32,598 bases of DNA from Dissophora ornata. Its lineage: Eukaryota > Mortierellomycota > Mortierellomycetes > Mortierellales > Mortierellaceae. Below the pieces are notes generated by a model. It did not search any database and was not told the origin of the DNA. It saw only the letters and a program-made list of their open reading frames with translations. A program made the position numbers and the translations under genes. This document shows positions 31,681 to 32,598 of the stretch, piece by piece (the first letter of the stretch is position 1; every line of letters starts with the position of its first letter). The stretch lies in contig MU616911.1 in the NCBI GenBank assembly GCA_025201705.1, positions 1 through 32,598 on the forward strand. Reading direction: 5' to 3'.

Positions 31681-32598
31681 ATGATTCCTTTTTGCAATTT
31701 TCAAGGAGAGACTTCTACCCACAGGCACGAACAGTGTGACTGGTGTTGGCCCAATGATGTCCAGAGACCCGACATAATTCTTGCCAACAAATGTGGCAAT
31801 ACGCCACAGCGTATGTTTTTGGGGTCATCTGCGATCCAACACCGTTCTGCAGTTGACCAGGGGTAGCGCTGACAACAAACGATCGTGATGGGGAACATTT
31901 CTAACTCGATTTTTTCTTTTTTATTTTAATTTCTCGTTATTTTATTCTTATCTCGTGTTAAACAAAAGGGGGGAAAAGGGTAGAGGAAATTTCGCACGAC
32001 TCTTATAATCGTTTTGCATTCCCGAGAGGGAAAACAGAAACTATCAAAGGTGACACCCACCCTCTTTTTCGAGGGAAGCGCACAAGAGCATGGTGCACAA
32101 GGGTTAGTAAGACCCTCGTGTTTTTACTTTCTTCGGGGTTTTTCCCATACAACTGCACATTGATATCGCGCAGTCGATTGAATAGACCCCGGTAGTGTGT
32201 GTGTGTGTGTGGAAGTGTATGTGGAGTGGAGGAGATGGAAGCATAGCAATAAATTCATCATACAGATAGGATCGACACTGTCGCTTGTAAAGAAACATTT
32301 CAGCTTTAATAACACAGAGCAGGATATATACAGATACGGCACGAGGAACCAGGCACGATGGAAGGGATATTGGTGTGGTAAAAAGTAGAAAAGGTAGAAA
32401 TGATAGGAGGATAGAAGGACGGAAGGATGGAGAGGAGAGTATAAGGAAGTGAAATTTTTTTTCTCACTGAGGCATCATTATTTATATTTTTGATTGATTG
32501 CTTGAAAGTGGCTCGTTTCTCGCCTAAATTACGTCACCGAAGACGGAAGACGAAATCTCAGCGAGTCGTTACCACCTCTAAACTAAAAGGTGTGCTTG
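31681..32598. other. Right-end intergenic region, no supported gene
   Basis: It holds the 3' UTR of the leucine-rich gene (T-rich at 31910-31950), a (GT)n microsatellite and purine-rich DNA at 32340-32450. The short open frames are unsupported. Confidence 0.6.
32195..32211. repeat. (GT)n microsatellite
   Basis: Eight and a half GT units in succession. Confidence 0.9.

Noticed and set aside
1..32598. CRISPR arrays, rRNA genes, riboswitches or bacterial-type operons
   Set aside because: No regularly spaced repeats, rRNA cores or thiamine-type aptamer signatures were seen; introns and gene spacing are eukaryotic.

Overview
The window reads as nuclear chromosomal DNA from a filamentous, early-diverging fungus. 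Genes are interrupted by short GT-AG introns (about 75-220 nt), several with TACTAAT- or CTAAC-like branch sites. Intergenic DNA is rich in homopolymers and microsatellites. The gene set is fungal: a Zn2Cys6 regulator, a NOT3 subunit, a full-size ABCB exporter and a vacuolar-type CDF zinc carrier. The leucine-rich protein at the right end has an N-terminal module that I associate with Mortierella-type genomes. Placement in Mortierellomycotina is therefore inference, not proof.

Layout. 1-376: a degenerate tandem repeat, then a minus-strand tRNA-Asn(GUU). 1311-3815 (+): a six-exon CDF zinc transporter with a long disordered N-terminus and a very His-rich loop. It converges on 4194-7340 (-), an unrecognised 1048-residue low-complexity protein with a PPxY motif. 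8967-11822 (-): the nine-exon NOT3 subunit of the CCR4-NOT complex. A 2.1-kb divergent promoter region separates it from 13929-18144 (+), a three-exon ABCB-type multidrug exporter with two intact ATP sites. 19416-22945 (+): a four-exon Zn2Cys6 transcription factor with a fungal-specific middle domain. 24397-26823 (+): a three-exon MFS transporter. 28792-31680 (+): a two-exon leucine-rich protein with a coiled coil and an uncharacterised central domain.

The accessory-looking part is 27.1-28.7 kb. A 62-bp inverted repeat (57 of 62 positions identical, plus one 8-nt indel) flanks about 1.55 kb that contains a broken minus-strand frame ending in a Myb/SANT-like DNA-binding segment. This looks like a decayed terminal-inverted-repeat element or an inverted duplication, and it is the least ordinary structure in the window.

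Functionally, NOT3 is a housekeeping mRNA-turnover and transcription gene. The CDF, ABCB and MFS genes are membrane exporters. The Zn2Cys6 regulator lies between the ABC and MFS exporters in the same orientation, which suggests but does not show co-regulation. Exon boundaries were derived by hand from reading-frame continuity and splice sites. All family assignments come from visible motifs, without database searches.
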